From Yeguia hominis (GTDB taxonomy: Bacteria > Bacillota > Clostridia > Oscillospirales > Acutalibacteraceae), in NCBI RefSeq assembly GCF_014384705.1, contig NZ_JACRSN010000016.1, positions 1 to 64,000 of the forward strand: a stretch of 64,000 nt of DNA. Direction: 5' to 3'. The notes beneath the pieces are model-generated. The model was given only the letters and a program-made list of their open reading frames with translations, was not told the origin of the DNA and searched no databases. A program made the translations under genes and the position numbers. Numbering within the stretch: position 1 is the first letter of the stretch; each line of letters begins with the position of its first letter. Shown here one piece after another: positions 8,778 through 17,230 of the stretch.

Positions 8778-9899
8778 CTATTCCGAAAGCAGCTCCGCCA
8801 AAAGCGCATTGGAAACCAGGAATCCCTCTCTGGTCAGCGCGACCGATTCCGGCGTGCCATCCACCAACCCGGCCGCCATATAGCATTTCGCCTTTTGAAA
8901 CACCTTCAAAAACGCCGCCGTTCCCGCTTCGCCGAACCGTTCCGCACAGGCCGCCCTGCAAAGGCCTTCCCGAAGCCGGAGCGCCAGCATGGCGTATTCT
9001 TCGAATCCGCCGCCCTCACCGTCCGAAACCGGCGCGGCAGTTTCACAGAACGTCTGCAAATTTCGCGGATAAAAAAAACGCCTGCCCTCGAAAAAAGAAT
9101 GTGCGGCCGGCCCAAAGCCCAAATAGGGCGCATCGTGCCAGTATTTCAGATTGTGCCGGCTCTGCTTGCCCGGCTTTGCAAAATTGGAAATTTCATATTG
9201 CGCAAATCCATGCCGTTCCAATTCCGTACAGGCCAAAAGATACCGCGATGCTGTTTCTTCTTCGTCCGGCAGGGAAAGCGTCGACGCACAGCGGGAATAT
9301 GGGGTTCCCGCTTCAATTTTCAGTAAATAGGCCGAAACATGCGACGCGCCAAACGCAGCGCACGATGCAATCGACCGGCAAATGCTCTCTTCTGTCTGCG
9401 CCGGAATAGCCAGCATCAAATCCAGCGAAAAATTGGAAAATCCAGCCGTCAACGCGTCCTCCACACAGGCCGCTGTCTGTGCCGCCGTATGGCGCCGTCC
9501 GAGAAGTTTCAGTTCCTCGTCGGAAGCAGACTGCATACCGATCGAAAGGCGGTTCCAACCTGCGCGCCGGACCTCCTGCAGAAGTGTGCGGAGCGAATCA
9601 CCGGGATTGACTTCCAGGGTGATCTCTGCATCCGGCAAAACACAAAAAGACCGGGTCAGCGTATGCAAGATGGAGCAAAGTCTTGCCTCACCCAGCAAAC
9701 TCGGCGTGCCGCCGCCAAAATAGACGGTATCTGCAGAAACGCCCGGATGCAGTCGGGCAAACCGGACGATTTCCCGCCGCACCGCTTCGGTATAGGAATT
9801 CATTCCGTCATCCGATACAGGAAGCGAATAAAAATCGCAATACGGGCATTTCTGTATGCAAAAAGGAACATGGACATACAGTCCGACAGGCTTACTCAT
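8778..9899 (-). CDS. hemW: HemW-type radical SAM protein
   Basis: A 373-residue radical SAM protein of the HemN/HemW family. The cluster motif is CIQKCPYCDF (Cys14, 18, 21). The fourth cysteine that follows in true coproporphyrinogen dehydrogenases (HemN, CxC) is replaced by Asp-Phe, which points to HemW, a heme chaperone. The motif GGGTPSLL and a C-terminal HemN_C-like region are present. The chosen ATG 9899 lies inside the lepA 3' end (8-bp overlap), so translation is probably coupled. A GTG at 9914 is an alternative. The lepA-hemW order is conserved in Firmicutes. Confidence 0.9.
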   Translation of the reverse strand: MSKPVGLYVHVPFCIQKCPYCDFYSLPVSDDGMNSYTEAVRREIVRFARLHPGVSADTVYFGGGTPSLLGEARLCSILHTLTRSFCVLPDAEITLEVNPGDSLRTLLQEVRRAGWNRLSIGMQSASDEELKLLGRRHTAAQTAACVEDALTAGFSNFSLDLMLAIPAQTEESICRSIASCAAFGASHVSAYLLKIEAGTPYSRCASTLSLPDEEETASRYLLACTELERHGFAQYEISNFAKPGKQSRHNLKYWHDAPYLGFGPAAHSFFEGRRFFYPRNLQTFCETAAPVSDGEGGGFEEYAMLALRLREGLCRAACAERFGEAGTAAFLKVFQKAKCYMAAGLVDGTPESVALTREGFLVSNALLAELLSE

Positions 9900-11700
9900 C
9901 CAGCTTGAGCACACTCATAAACGCCTCCTGCGGCACCTCTACCGTACCGAGCTGGCGCATGCGCTTTTTGCCCTCCTTCTGCTTTTCCAGCAGTTTCTTT
10001 TTGCGGGTAATATCGCCGCCATAGCATTTTGCAAGAACATCTTTCCGCAGAGCCTTTACCGTTTCGCGCGCAATAATTTTTCCGCCGATACAGGCCTGAA
10101 TCGGGACTTCGAAAAGCTGGCGCGGAATTTTTTCCTTCAGCTTCTCCGCCATTTTTCTGGCGCGCGGATACGCCTTATCCGCATGAATGATAAAGGAAAG
10201 CGCATCGACAATTTCGCCGTTGAGCATAATGTCCAGCTTGACAAGATTCGACTTTTCGTATCCGGAAAGCTCATAATCAAACGAAGCATACCCGCGCGTG
10301 CGAGACTTCAGCGCATCAAAAAAGTCATAAATAATTTCGTTGAGCGGCAGCGCATAGTGGATATCCACCCGATCCGTATCGAGGTATTTCATATCCTTAA
10401 ATACACCACGCCGTTCCTGACAAAGTTCCATAATGTTTCCGACAAATTCGCTCGGTGTATAGATATGCGCATTTGTCATCGGTTCCTCTGCTGAAGCAAT
10501 CAGCGCCGGATCCGGATAGTTCGTCGGGTTCGCGACCGAAAGTTTTTCGCCGTTTGTTTTGGTAATATGATAAACAACGCTCGGTGCCGTTGTGACAAGA
10601 TCCAGATTGTATTCGCGCTCCAGACGTTCCTGAATAACCTCCATATGCAGCAAACCCAAAAATCCGCACCGGAATCCAAATCCCAGCGCAACCGATGTTT
10701 CCGGTTCAAAGGAAAGCGCCGCATCATTCAGCTGCAATTTCTCCAGCGCTTCGCGCAAATCGGTATAGTGCGCGCCGTCCGCCGGATAAATCCCGCAGAA
10801 CACCATCGGCTGCGCCGCACGGTATCCGGGCAACGGGTTTTCCGCCGGACGATCCGCAAGCGTTACCGTGTCTCCGACCATTGCTTCTCGCACAGCCTTG
10901 ATGGAAGCGGCAATATAGCCCACCTCACCCGCGTACAAGCCGTCACAGGGTTCCAGGCGCGTTGCGCGCAAATGGCCGCATTCCACAACGGTGAATTCGC
11001 TTCCAACCGCCATCATCCGAATGGTATCTCCTGGATGCACCTGGCCTTCTTTCAAACGGACATACACGATGACCCCACGGTAGGCGTCATAGTAAGAGTC
11101 AAAAATCAATGCTTTCAGCGGCGCCGCATCATCTCCGGACGGCGCAGGAATGTCTGTCACAATCCGTTCCATAACTGCACGGATATTGATTCCCTGCTTT
11201 GCAGAAATACGCGGCGCATCCTGCGCCGGAATCCCGATTACATCCTCGATTTCATTGCAGACACGATCCGGATCGGCGCTGGCCAGATCAATTTTATTGA
11301 CGACCGGGACAATTTCCAGCCCGGCATCAACCGCCAGATAGGTGTTGGCCAGTGTCTGTGCTTCAATGCCCTGCGAGGCGTCTACAACCAGAACGGCGCC
11401 CTCACAGGCGGCAAGAGACCGAGACACCTCATAGTTAAAATCCACGTGTCCCGGCGTATCGATCAGGTTAAAGACATAGGTCTCCCCGTCATCGGCTTTG
11501 TATTGCAGGGTCACTGCATGCGCCTTTATGGTGATTCCGCGTTCTCGCTCCAGATCCATATTGTCCAGAAGCTGATCTTCCATCGTGCGGAGATCAACCG
11601 ACTGCGTCTCTTCAAGAATCCGATCCGCAAGCGTACTTTTTCCGTGATCGATATGTGCAATGATGCTGAAATTCCGGATTTTCTCCTGTGATACTGCCAT
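9892..11700 (-). CDS. lepA: Elongation factor 4 (LepA) GTPase
   Basis: LepA is a ribosome-associated translational GTPase. The 602-residue length matches the family. G1 is AHIDHGKSTL (15-24), G3 is DTPGHVDF and G4 is NKID; the LepA-specific C-terminal domain follows, with EFVGNIMELCQERRG and a basic tail DITRKKKLLEKQKEGKKRM. I chose ATG 11700, preceded by AGGTG. The region upstream holds a 97-bp tandem repeat array rather than the usual direct junction with spoIIP. No clear promoter is visible between the array and the start. Confidence 0.97.
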   Translation of the reverse strand: MAVSQEKIRNFSIIAHIDHGKSTLADRILEETQSVDLRTMEDQLLDNMDLERERGITIKAHAVTLQYKADDGETYVFNLIDTPGHVDFNYEVSRSLAACEGAVLVVDASQGIEAQTLANTYLAVDAGLEIVPVVNKIDLASADPDRVCNEIEDVIGIPAQDAPRISAKQGINIRAVMERIVTDIPAPSGDDAAPLKALIFDSYYDAYRGVIVYVRLKEGQVHPGDTIRMMAVGSEFTVVECGHLRATRLEPCDGLYAGEVGYIAASIKAVREAMVGDTVTLADRPAENPLPGYRAAQPMVFCGIYPADGAHYTDLREALEKLQLNDAALSFEPETSVALGFGFRCGFLGLLHMEVIQERLEREYNLDLVTTAPSVVYHITKTNGEKLSVANPTNYPDPALIASAEEPMTNAHIYTPSEFVGNIMELCQERRGVFKDMKYLDTDRVDIHYALPLNEIIYDFFDALKSRTRGYASFDYELSGYEKSNLVKLDIMLNGEIVDALSFIIHADKAYPRARKMAEKLKEKIPRQLFEVPIQACIGGKIIARETVKALRKDVLAKCYGGDITRKKKLLEKQKEGKKRMRQLGTVEVPQEAFMSVLKLDE

Positions 11701-11828
11701 TTCTTCACCTATCCTGATTCTGCACATTCCGTGCGGTGTTTCCGTTTTTTATCGCTGTTTCGCGCAATTTGCGCAAATAAAAATTTCAAAAAAGAGCGAT
11801 GCCCTTTATCAAGCCTTGGGGGACACGT

Positions 11829-12278
11829 ATCGTTTTGCGTGGGCGGCACAGCCGGCCGCCATGCGGAGCAGGGCACGTTGCGGGTATTATGCCTTTGGCA
11901 AAATATTCTCAACGCGGCAAAACGCATCGTTTTGCGTGGACGGCGCAGCCGGCCGCCATGCGGAGCAGGGCACGTTGAGGGTATTATGCCTTTGGCAAAA
12001 TGTTCTCAACACGGCAAAACGCATCGTTTTGCGTGGGCGGCACAGCCGGCCGCCATGCGGAGCAGGGCACGTTGAGGGTATTATGCCTTTGGCAAAATAT
12101 TCTCAACGCGGCAAAACGCATCGTTTTGCGTGGACGGCGCAGCCGGCCGCCATGCGGAGCAGGGCGCGTCGAGGTTATTATGCCTTTGGCAAAATGTTCT
12201 CAACATGGCAAAACGCATCGTTTTGCGTGGACGGCACAGCCGGCCGCCATGCGGAGCAGGACACGTTGAGGTTATTAT
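11829..12278. repeat. 97-bp tandem repeat array (about 4.6 copies)
   Basis: The landmark CGTTTTGCGTGG recurs at 11831, 11928, 12025, 12122 and 12219, a constant period of 97 bp. Each unit contains the GC-rich palindromic block GCCGGCCGCC and the perfect hairpin GCAAAACG-CAT-CGTTTTGC across the unit junction. It also contains the small hairpin TGCC-TTT-GGCA. Copies 1 and 3 share GGGCGGCACA and AATATTCTCAACGCGG; copies 2 and 4 share GGACGGCGCA and AATGTTCTCAAC, so the array has a 194-bp higher-order repeat. The period is not a multiple of three, and all three plus frames stay open through it, which argues against a coding array. It occupies most of the 688-bp gap between lepA and the next gene; function unknown. 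Confidence 0.93.
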
Positions 12279-12340
12279 AACACGTCCTTCCCTGTTTTTC
12301 TACTGCCTTTTGCCGGATGTTCCCCCTTCATTCGCGAGCA

Positions 12341-12379
12341 AAACACAAAACCGCTCTTTCGTCTGTTTCGAAAGAGCGG
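12341..12379 (-). terminator. Terminator of the PEPTP-repeat protein gene
   Basis: CCGCTCTTTCG (12351-12361) pairs perfectly with CGAAAGAGCGG (12369-12379). On the minus strand it is followed by a T-rich run (TTTTGTGTTTT). It lies 10 bp past the stop at 12389. Confidence 0.85.
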
Positions 12380-12388
12380 CCTTCTTAT

Positions 12389-13156
12389 TTATTTGCGTTT
12401 CGATTTAAAGCGCAGCTTCGAGCTGGTCGTTTTATGTTTCTTGTAGTACTCGTCTCCGAGCAGATGACGTTTGGTCCTTTTTAGTCTCGTTCTGCGGTAA
12501 TGTTTGCGGCCCGGCTTCGCGTTTGCAGAAGGCTTTTTCATAGATCGGAACAAAACGAAAATGACCACTAAAATTCCAATTCCGATCACAATCCAGCAAA
12601 TCACGCCGATCAGATTCGACTTCTGCGTATTAATCACCGAAACAGATGTCCCGGATGAGGAAAATCCGCTGATATCCGGAAGAGACAGCCCTTCTGAAGA
12701 AACAAGCGCGGAAGAAAGCGCGCTGCTTTCTTCGATTGCCAAGGACTCTGCAATCGATTCCGGAGCGCTTGGTTCGTGCTCAGAAGATTCCTCCGGTTCC
12801 GGTGTCGGCTCTGGGGTTGGCTCCGGTTCCGGCTCCCAAGGGTTGTCCGGCGTCGGCTCTGGGGTTGGTTCCACAGGAACCGGTGTAATTGTGGAAGACG
12901 GTTCCGGTTCCGGCGTCGGCTCTGGCTCCGGGGTCGGGGTCGGTTCTGGGGTTGGAGTCGGCGTGGGCTCCGGCTCCGGGGTGGGTTCCGGGTCTGGCGT
13001 CGGTTCCGGATCCGGCGTTCCTTCAGATTCTCCCTCTGTTCCGCTCTCCGCGAAAACTGGAACTGCCAACCAACCTGTACCGCCGAAGCTCCATCCTCCA
13101 TATATCAACAGGATCGCCGCAAACAGCGCAAAGATCCTTCTCGCTGATGTTTTCAT
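12389..13156 (-). CDS. Secreted PEPTP-repeat protein with C-terminal TM anchor
   Basis: I do not recognise a family. The 255-residue product has a signal peptide (basic MKTSARR, hydrophobic stretch, likely cleavage after PVFA). A long Pro/Glu/Thr repeat follows (PEPTP units, about 45-130), then a Ser/Glu-rich segment. A membrane span lies at about 186-208 (GVICWIVIGIGILVVIFVLF), and a very basic cytoplasmic tail ends in KLRFKSKRK. This is the plan of a wall-spanning stalk anchored at the C-terminus. ATG 13156 has GGAG 7 nt upstream. Repeat length probably varies between strains. It lies downstream of spoIIP, with its own promoter. Confidence 0.8.
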   Translation of the reverse strand: MKTSARRIFALFAAILLIYGGWSFGGTGWLAVPVFAESGTEGESEGTPDPEPTPDPEPTPEPEPTPTPTPEPTPTPEPEPTPEPEPSSTITPVPVEPTPEPTPDNPWEPEPEPTPEPTPEPEESSEHEPSAPESIAESLAIEESSALSSALVSSEGLSLPDISGFSSSGTSVSVINTQKSNLIGVICWIVIGIGILVVIFVLFRSMKKPSANAKPGRKHYRRTRLKRTKRHLLGDEYYKKHKTTSSKLRFKSKRK

Positions 13157-13199
13157 CGTACCACTCCGTCTGCTTTTTACGGCGGAAATCTTTCTTTTT

Positions 13200-13228
13200 A
13201 TTATAACAACGTTCGACAGCAAAGACAA
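13200..13228 (-). promoter_or_regulatory. Promoter of the PEPTP-repeat protein gene
   Basis: TTGTCT (13223-13228), 17-bp spacer, TATAAT (13200-13205) on the minus strand, upstream of ATG 13156. Confidence 0.7.
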
Positions 13229-13280
13229 CAACTTCACGGGAATTTTACAATTTCCCGAACACTTTCCTTGCGTTTTTCTT

Positions 13281-13616
13281 TCAAAGTCCGTAAAAATTGC
13301 GTCCATTCCGGATAAAAGCCGACATTGTCCCCCCACACATGCCGCCCAGTCTGTGCGGCTCCATGTCCACAACTGCCTGTACTTTTTCCAAAAAGGCCAG
13401 AAGCGGCGTCAGTTCATAAGACTGTTCCATTCCCAGCGCGTGAACCTGTAGCCAAATTCGCTCATCCGCGTCTTTTTCAATAAAGAGCGGAATCTCCGCT
13501 CCGCCAAATCCGGTCTGCCTGGTGTAATATTCTGCAGCCGCCAGGCCGCAAACAACGGCCGCTGCACATAAAAGCAGCACCAAAATGATTACACCCACAC
13601 GCTTTCCTGCCGACAT
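13281..13616 (-). CDS. Small membrane protein of unknown function after spoIIP
   Basis: A 111-residue protein with an N-terminal membrane span or signal anchor (GVIILVLLLCAAAVVCGLAA, about 8-27) and a soluble part of about 80 residues without a motif I recognise. AAAGGAGA lies 6 nt before the ATG, and the start is 47 bp after the spoIIP stop, so the two are probably co-transcribed. A role in sporulation is possible only by association. Confidence 0.7.
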   Translation of the reverse strand: MSAGKRVGVIILVLLLCAAAVVCGLAAAEYYTRQTGFGGAEIPLFIEKDADERIWLQVHALGMEQSYELTPLLAFLEKVQAVVDMEPHRLGGMCGGTMSAFIRNGRNFYGL

Positions 13617-13663
13617 TCCCGTTCTCCTTTCAAAAACGATCTGGGAATATCGTACCCGGAAGA

Positions 13664-14803
13664 TCAGGATTCATCCGCCAGCGCCAAAATCTCCTCCGCC
13701 AGCCCTTTCCCGAACAACGTTCCGGAATAGACCGCTTCCGAGACCGCATTGGCATCCGTGCCGAATTCGACCAGAATAGAACCGTGCGAAAGGTGCATAT
13801 TATAATTCCGATCGCAAAAATAGAGCGGCCGCATCAGTTCGCCATACCGCGCGGTCATCCGATTTTGTATCTGGAGCGCAAACCGCAGGTTATATTTCCA
13901 GTCTGAAAAATTCAGGGAGCCATCCGCGTCGCATCCGCTCATAATCATGATTTGCGCCGCCTTATTTCCGTCAATTTCAACCGTCGGTTTCATTTTCTCC
14001 TGATCCGCCGTTTCCAAACCGTCCCGGTGGATATCGATCGTAATTTCAATTCCCGGATACTTTTCCATATATTCCCGAACTGTCTGTTCGGACCGGGCGT
14101 AGGAACCGGTGTATGTCGTATCGTGAACCGTCGTATCATGAATGACTCCAATTCCCGCTTCCTCCAGCGCTTTTGCGATGGCATCCCCCACTGCAACGAC
14201 TGTCCGGGACGGATCATCACTGCGGGATTTCATGGATTCATAATAGAACGTGCTGTCTGATTCCATATAAGCTTCCGACGTGTGCGTATGATACAGCAGC
14301 ACGGTCGGTGACCCGTCTACTGCCACTGAAACATCTGGATCTGACGCGAGTTCCTCCGTAAAATCCGGAAGCTCCATGCCGGAATCTGTTTTTATAAACA
14401 GGTTCCCATACTGCGTTCCGCCGCCGACCACCGTTTCGATAATCGGATACGTTTTTCCCTTTTCCGGATCCGGCTGCGTTTCCGGTTGCGAGTCCGCCGA
14501 AGACGTCTCCGACTCGGACGCTGCGGGTTCTCCAAGCTGCGCTTCCGGGTCCGGCAAGATGGCGCTTTCTGCTTTTTCCTCAAAGGCACTATCGGAATCC
14601 TCCGGGAGCGAACTCGCGGCATCCGCAGCGGACTCCGATTCTCCGGGAAGGACAAGCCTGGCTGAAAGAAGCGCCGCATTCGCGCTTTCCGCCCTTGCAA
14701 ACGGGATAACCCGGACTACAAAGCAACAAATCAGCAGAATTGCTGCAACGCTTCCCGCGCCGCGCAGTAAAACAAGTTTTCCTTTCTGTTTATTCAAACG
14801 CAT
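13664..14803 (-). CDS. spoIIP: Stage II sporulation protein P (peptidoglycan hydrolase)
   Basis: SpoIIP is the amidase/endopeptidase of the SpoIIDMP engulfment complex, acting in the septal wall under mother-cell control. The 379-residue protein has one N-terminal membrane span (about 12-36). An acidic Ser/Glu/Ala-rich linker leads to the SpoIIP domain, with YHTHTSEAY, ITIDIHRDG and HGSILVEFGTDAN holding the expected His and Glu metal ligands. I chose ATG 14803 because GGAGG lies 11 nt upstream; a TTG 10 codons earlier is the alternative. Its presence implies the organism makes endospores. Position near lepA-hemW matches Bacillus gene order. Confidence 0.94.
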   Translation of the reverse strand: MRLNKQKGKLVLLRGAGSVAAILLICCFVVRVIPFARAESANAALLSARLVLPGESESAADAASSLPEDSDSAFEEKAESAILPDPEAQLGEPAASESETSSADSQPETQPDPEKGKTYPIIETVVGGGTQYGNLFIKTDSGMELPDFTEELASDPDVSVAVDGSPTVLLYHTHTSEAYMESDSTFYYESMKSRSDDPSRTVVAVGDAIAKALEEAGIGVIHDTTVHDTTYTGSYARSEQTVREYMEKYPGIEITIDIHRDGLETADQEKMKPTVEIDGNKAAQIMIMSGCDADGSLNFSDWKYNLRFALQIQNRMTARYGELMRPLYFCDRNYNMHLSHGSILVEFGTDANAVSEAVYSGTLFGKGLAEEILALADES

Positions 14804-15026
14804 CGCTCGCGTCGCCTCCGTTTCGTTTTCCAAACCAAATAAGACTTACCGATTCAACCCGGTTATTCATAATTTGTCCATTTTTAAAAAGCCAAAACAC
14901 GGTATAATTATAAAAAATCTATTTGCCCGCAATTGCTCTTGAAACCCCTGCCCTAAGAAAGTCGGGCCGAAGATGAAGTTCTTTTTATAAATTGTATCGC
15001 AAACAAACAGAGAAAGGATGTGTATT

Positions 15027-16406
15027 ATGGCGATTAGACGGAATCGAACGAATTTTTCGGAGGTCACAGAAGAGATTGTGGCACTGACAGAACGGTGCAA
15101 AGCAACCAGCACGATCGATCCCAGCCTATATGCAAAGTATGATGTAAAGCGCGGATTACGTGATATCAACGGTCAGGGCGTGCTTGCCGGCCTTACGGAG
15201 ATTTCTGATATTCGTGCACACCAGATGGTAAACGGCAAGCTGGTACCTGCAAAAGGAAAACTGTATTACCGCGGCATCGATGTGGAAGATCTCGTCAAGG
15301 ATGCAGAAACAACCCATCATTTCAGCTTTGAAGAGGCAACCTTTCTTCTGCTTTTTGGAGAGCTCCCCAACCGAGAAGAGCTTCAGAATTTTTCGGAACT
15401 GCTTTCCTGTTACCGAACGCTGCCGACGAACTTTGTCCGGGACGTCATTTTAAAGGCCCCAAGTCATGATATGATGAATACGCTTTCCAAAAGCGTGCTG
15501 ACACTCTATTCTTATGATAAAAAGGCTGACGATATTTCTTTGCCGAATGTTCTGCGTCAGAGTTTACAGCTCATCGCGCTGTTTCCGTTGCTTTCTGTCT
15601 ACGGTTATCAGGCCTACCGGCATTATCACGATGACAAGAGCCTCTATATCCATCCGCCGAAAAAGGAGTTCTCTACTGCGGAAAATCTTCTGCGGATCCT
15701 CCGTCCGGATAAGCAATTCACCGAACTCGAGGCAACCGTGCTGGATATTTGTCTGGTGCTGCATGCAGAGCACGGCGGCGGAAACAACTCTACATTCACC
15801 ACACGCGTGGTCTCCTCTTCCGGCACAGACACCTACTCTACAATTGCAGCTGCACTCGGTTCGCTCAAGGGACCGCGGCACGGCGGCGCGAACATCAAGG
15901 TCGTGCGGATGTTTGAAGATCTGAAAAAGAACGTTCACCACTGGGACGATGATGAAGAAATCGAGCGTTATTTGCGTTCGATTCTCCGCAAAGAAACCTT
16001 TGACCATTCCGGCCTGATCTATGGAATGGGGCATGCGGTCTATTCGCTCTCGGATCCCCGCGCAGATATTATGGAACGCTTTGTCAAAAATCTCTCCGAA
16101 GAAAAAGGGCGCTCAAAGGAATATACGCTCTATTCCAACGTCGCACGTCTGGCCCCGAAAGTCATTGCGGAAGAACGAAAAATCTATAAAGGCGTCAGCC
16201 CGAATGTCGATTTTTACAGCGGGTTCGTGTACAGCATGCTGGATCTTCCGACCCAGCTCTACACGCCGATTTTTGCAGTTTCCAGAATCGCCGGATGGAG
16301 CGCGCATCGCATGGAAGAACTGATCAACGCCAACAAAATTATTCGTCCCGCTTACGGCGCAATTCAGGGGCCACGGGCTTTTGTCCCGCTTGATCAGCGT
16401 CCTTAA
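15027..16406 (+). CDS. gltA: Citrate synthase (Si-type)
   Basis: Condenses acetyl-CoA and oxaloacetate to citrate. The 459-residue protein shows the citrate-synthase signatures LHAEHGGGNNSTF, GMGHAVYSLSDPR and VDFYSGFVY, which carry the catalytic His, His and Asp. AAAGG lies about 10 nt before ATG 15027; the ATG at 15018 is too close to it. It is a single gene, divergent from spoIIP and followed by a strong hairpin terminator. No aconitase or isocitrate dehydrogenase is near, so its flux role (glutamate supply) is inferred. Confidence 0.94.
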   Translation: MAIRRNRTNFSEVTEEIVALTERCKATSTIDPSLYAKYDVKRGLRDINGQGVLAGLTEISDIRAHQMVNGKLVPAKGKLYYRGIDVEDLVKDAETTHHFSFEEATFLLLFGELPNREELQNFSELLSCYRTLPTNFVRDVILKAPSHDMMNTLSKSVLTLYSYDKKADDISLPNVLRQSLQLIALFPLLSVYGYQAYRHYHDDKSLYIHPPKKEFSTAENLLRILRPDKQFTELEATVLDICLVLHAEHGGGNNSTFTTRVVSSSGTDTYSTIAAALGSLKGPRHGGANIKVVRMFEDLKKNVHHWDDDEEIERYLRSILRKETFDHSGLIYGMGHAVYSLSDPRADIMERFVKNLSEEKGRSKEYTLYSNVARLAPKVIAEERKIYKGVSPNVDFYSGFVYSMLDLPTQLYTPIFAVSRIAGWSAHRMEELINANKIIRPAYGAIQGPRAFVPLDQRP

Positions 16407-16496
16407 CCAGGCTGTTGATCGTCTCAATGTACCCCCACATCCTGGGCTGTTCTGAATTCTCTTTAGGCGAGACTGTATTTAAGCAGGAATCGTCCG

Positions 16497-16599
16497 TACA
16501 AAAAGAACTCCGATATCCGTATCAAAACGGATATCGGAGCTTTTTATGCGCTACTTACTTTTCAATTTCTCAAGGCGAAAGACGATCTGCCGGCGCTTA
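16497..16599. repeat. Left copy of ~100-bp direct repeat flanking the island
   Basis: From TACAAAAAGA to GGCGCTTA this segment matches 29935-30034 in the same orientation, with few differences: one substitution near the start, hairpin-loop changes, and an extra ACTT. The right-hand copy ends at the stop codon (TTA) of the TPM protein gene. This left copy ends at the same bases and is directly followed by the IS256 end. It therefore looks like a duplicated chromosomal junction. Confidence 0.9.
16501..16546 (+). terminator. Terminator downstream of citrate synthase
   Basis: CTCCGATATCCGT (16508-16520) pairs perfectly with ACGGATATCGGAG (16527-16539), followed by CTTTTT. It has A-runs on the other side, so it could work both ways. 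It lies in the left copy of the flanking direct repeat. Confidence 0.85.
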
Positions 16600-16935
16600 G
16601 ATAGATAAGGTAAGATAAGTTGCGCAAATTGAAACGAGCAAAAAAGAAGACATCATTTGCAGACTCTTTCAGAATGAAGTTGCGACACACCATTCTGAAA
16701 GGAGACAACAAACGATGTCTGAGAAAATTGTGCAGCTAAACGAGGAAGTAATCAAGGGGCAGATCAAGGAATTGGTCCGAAGCAACGTGGAAGAAACCCT
16801 GAACGAGCTGCTGGAAAAGGAGGCGGAGTCTCGCTGCGAGCGCAGCGAGGCCCGTCAGGGCTGCCGCAGCGGCCGCTATGATCGGAACCTTACCACAACC
16901 TCCGGCGCGACATTACGCTCCACATGCCGCGTGTC
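16600..16935 (+). mobile_element. Left IS256-family remnant
   Basis: The outer end GATAGATAAGGTAAGATAAG at 16600-16619 is shared with the IS at 28.4-29.8 kb. It is followed by the same TTGCGCAAATTGAAA, a diverged leader, and the 5' part of the transposase gene. Similarity stops at about 16930, so most of the element, including the other terminal repeat, is gone. Its orientation is opposite to the right copy, with the transposase 5' ends facing outward from the island. Confidence 0.88.
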
Positions 16936-16942
16936 CGTGTAA
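16715..16942 (+). pseudogene. Truncated IS256-family transposase
   Basis: The first 60 or so codons match the transposase on the right (start MSEKIVQLNEEVIKGQIKEL). A 15-bp in-frame deletion removes LTQAA, a 2-base indel after NLTTTSG shifts the frame, and homology breaks off at about 16930 in a CCGCG stretch. Arg is intact at codon 22 (CGA), where the right copy has TGA. It cannot encode a working enzyme. Confidence 0.88.
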
Positions 16943-17122
16943 ATTCAATGGAAACAATAAGGCAGCCTCAGATGCATTAGAATTTTATAAAATGTCTGAT
17001 GCTAATATAGTAATTTCAACAGAACAGAGGAATTGTTTTAAGTGCGTTGAAGCGTTCGAAAAAAGCACCCCTTTTTGATGGAAAAACATTTTGGCAAGTT
17101 GAGCAAGAAATCGAATGGGTAG
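16936..17122 (+). pseudogene. 3' remnant of an unidentified gene, frameshifted
   Basis: After the IS break point an AT-rich frame reads FNGNNKAASDALEFYKMSDA and onward to FEKSTP, then hits TGA. A one-base shift at the CCCCTTTTT run (about 17071-17079) lets it continue as LFDGKTFWQVEQEIEWVDC, then a stop, followed by a strong plus-strand terminator. This looks like the C-terminal end of a gene cut by the IS. I do not recognise the protein. Confidence 0.5.
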
Positions 17123-17166
17123 ATTGCTGACGACCCTTTACATTGATTGTCGAATATTCGTTATTC

Positions 17167-17201
17167 AGAAGTGCCGCAAATTTGCGGCACTTCTTTTTTT
17201 A
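17167..17201 (+). terminator. Terminator of the remnant gene
   Basis: The perfect palindrome GAAGTGCCGCAAATTTGCGGCACTTC is followed by a run of T on the plus strand only. Its orientation supports the idea that the preceding plus-strand fragment was once a real gene. Confidence 0.85.
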
Positions 17202-17230
17202 TAAAAATAAGTTCACTTGTCTGTTGCTTA

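Noticed and set aside
8778..9899. Coproporphyrinogen III dehydrogenase (HemN)
   Set aside because: The fourth cysteine needed by HemN (CxxxCxxCxC) is absent and the gene follows lepA, so HemW is the better name.
11829..12278. CRISPR array
   Set aside because: The whole 97-bp unit repeats; there are no unique spacers and no cas genes.
11660..12280. Long plus-strand open frames (100-200 codons) running through the 97-bp array
   Set aside because: The period is not divisible by three and all three frames stay open with the same repeats, which is expected from a stop-poor repeat. No start has a ribosome-binding site.
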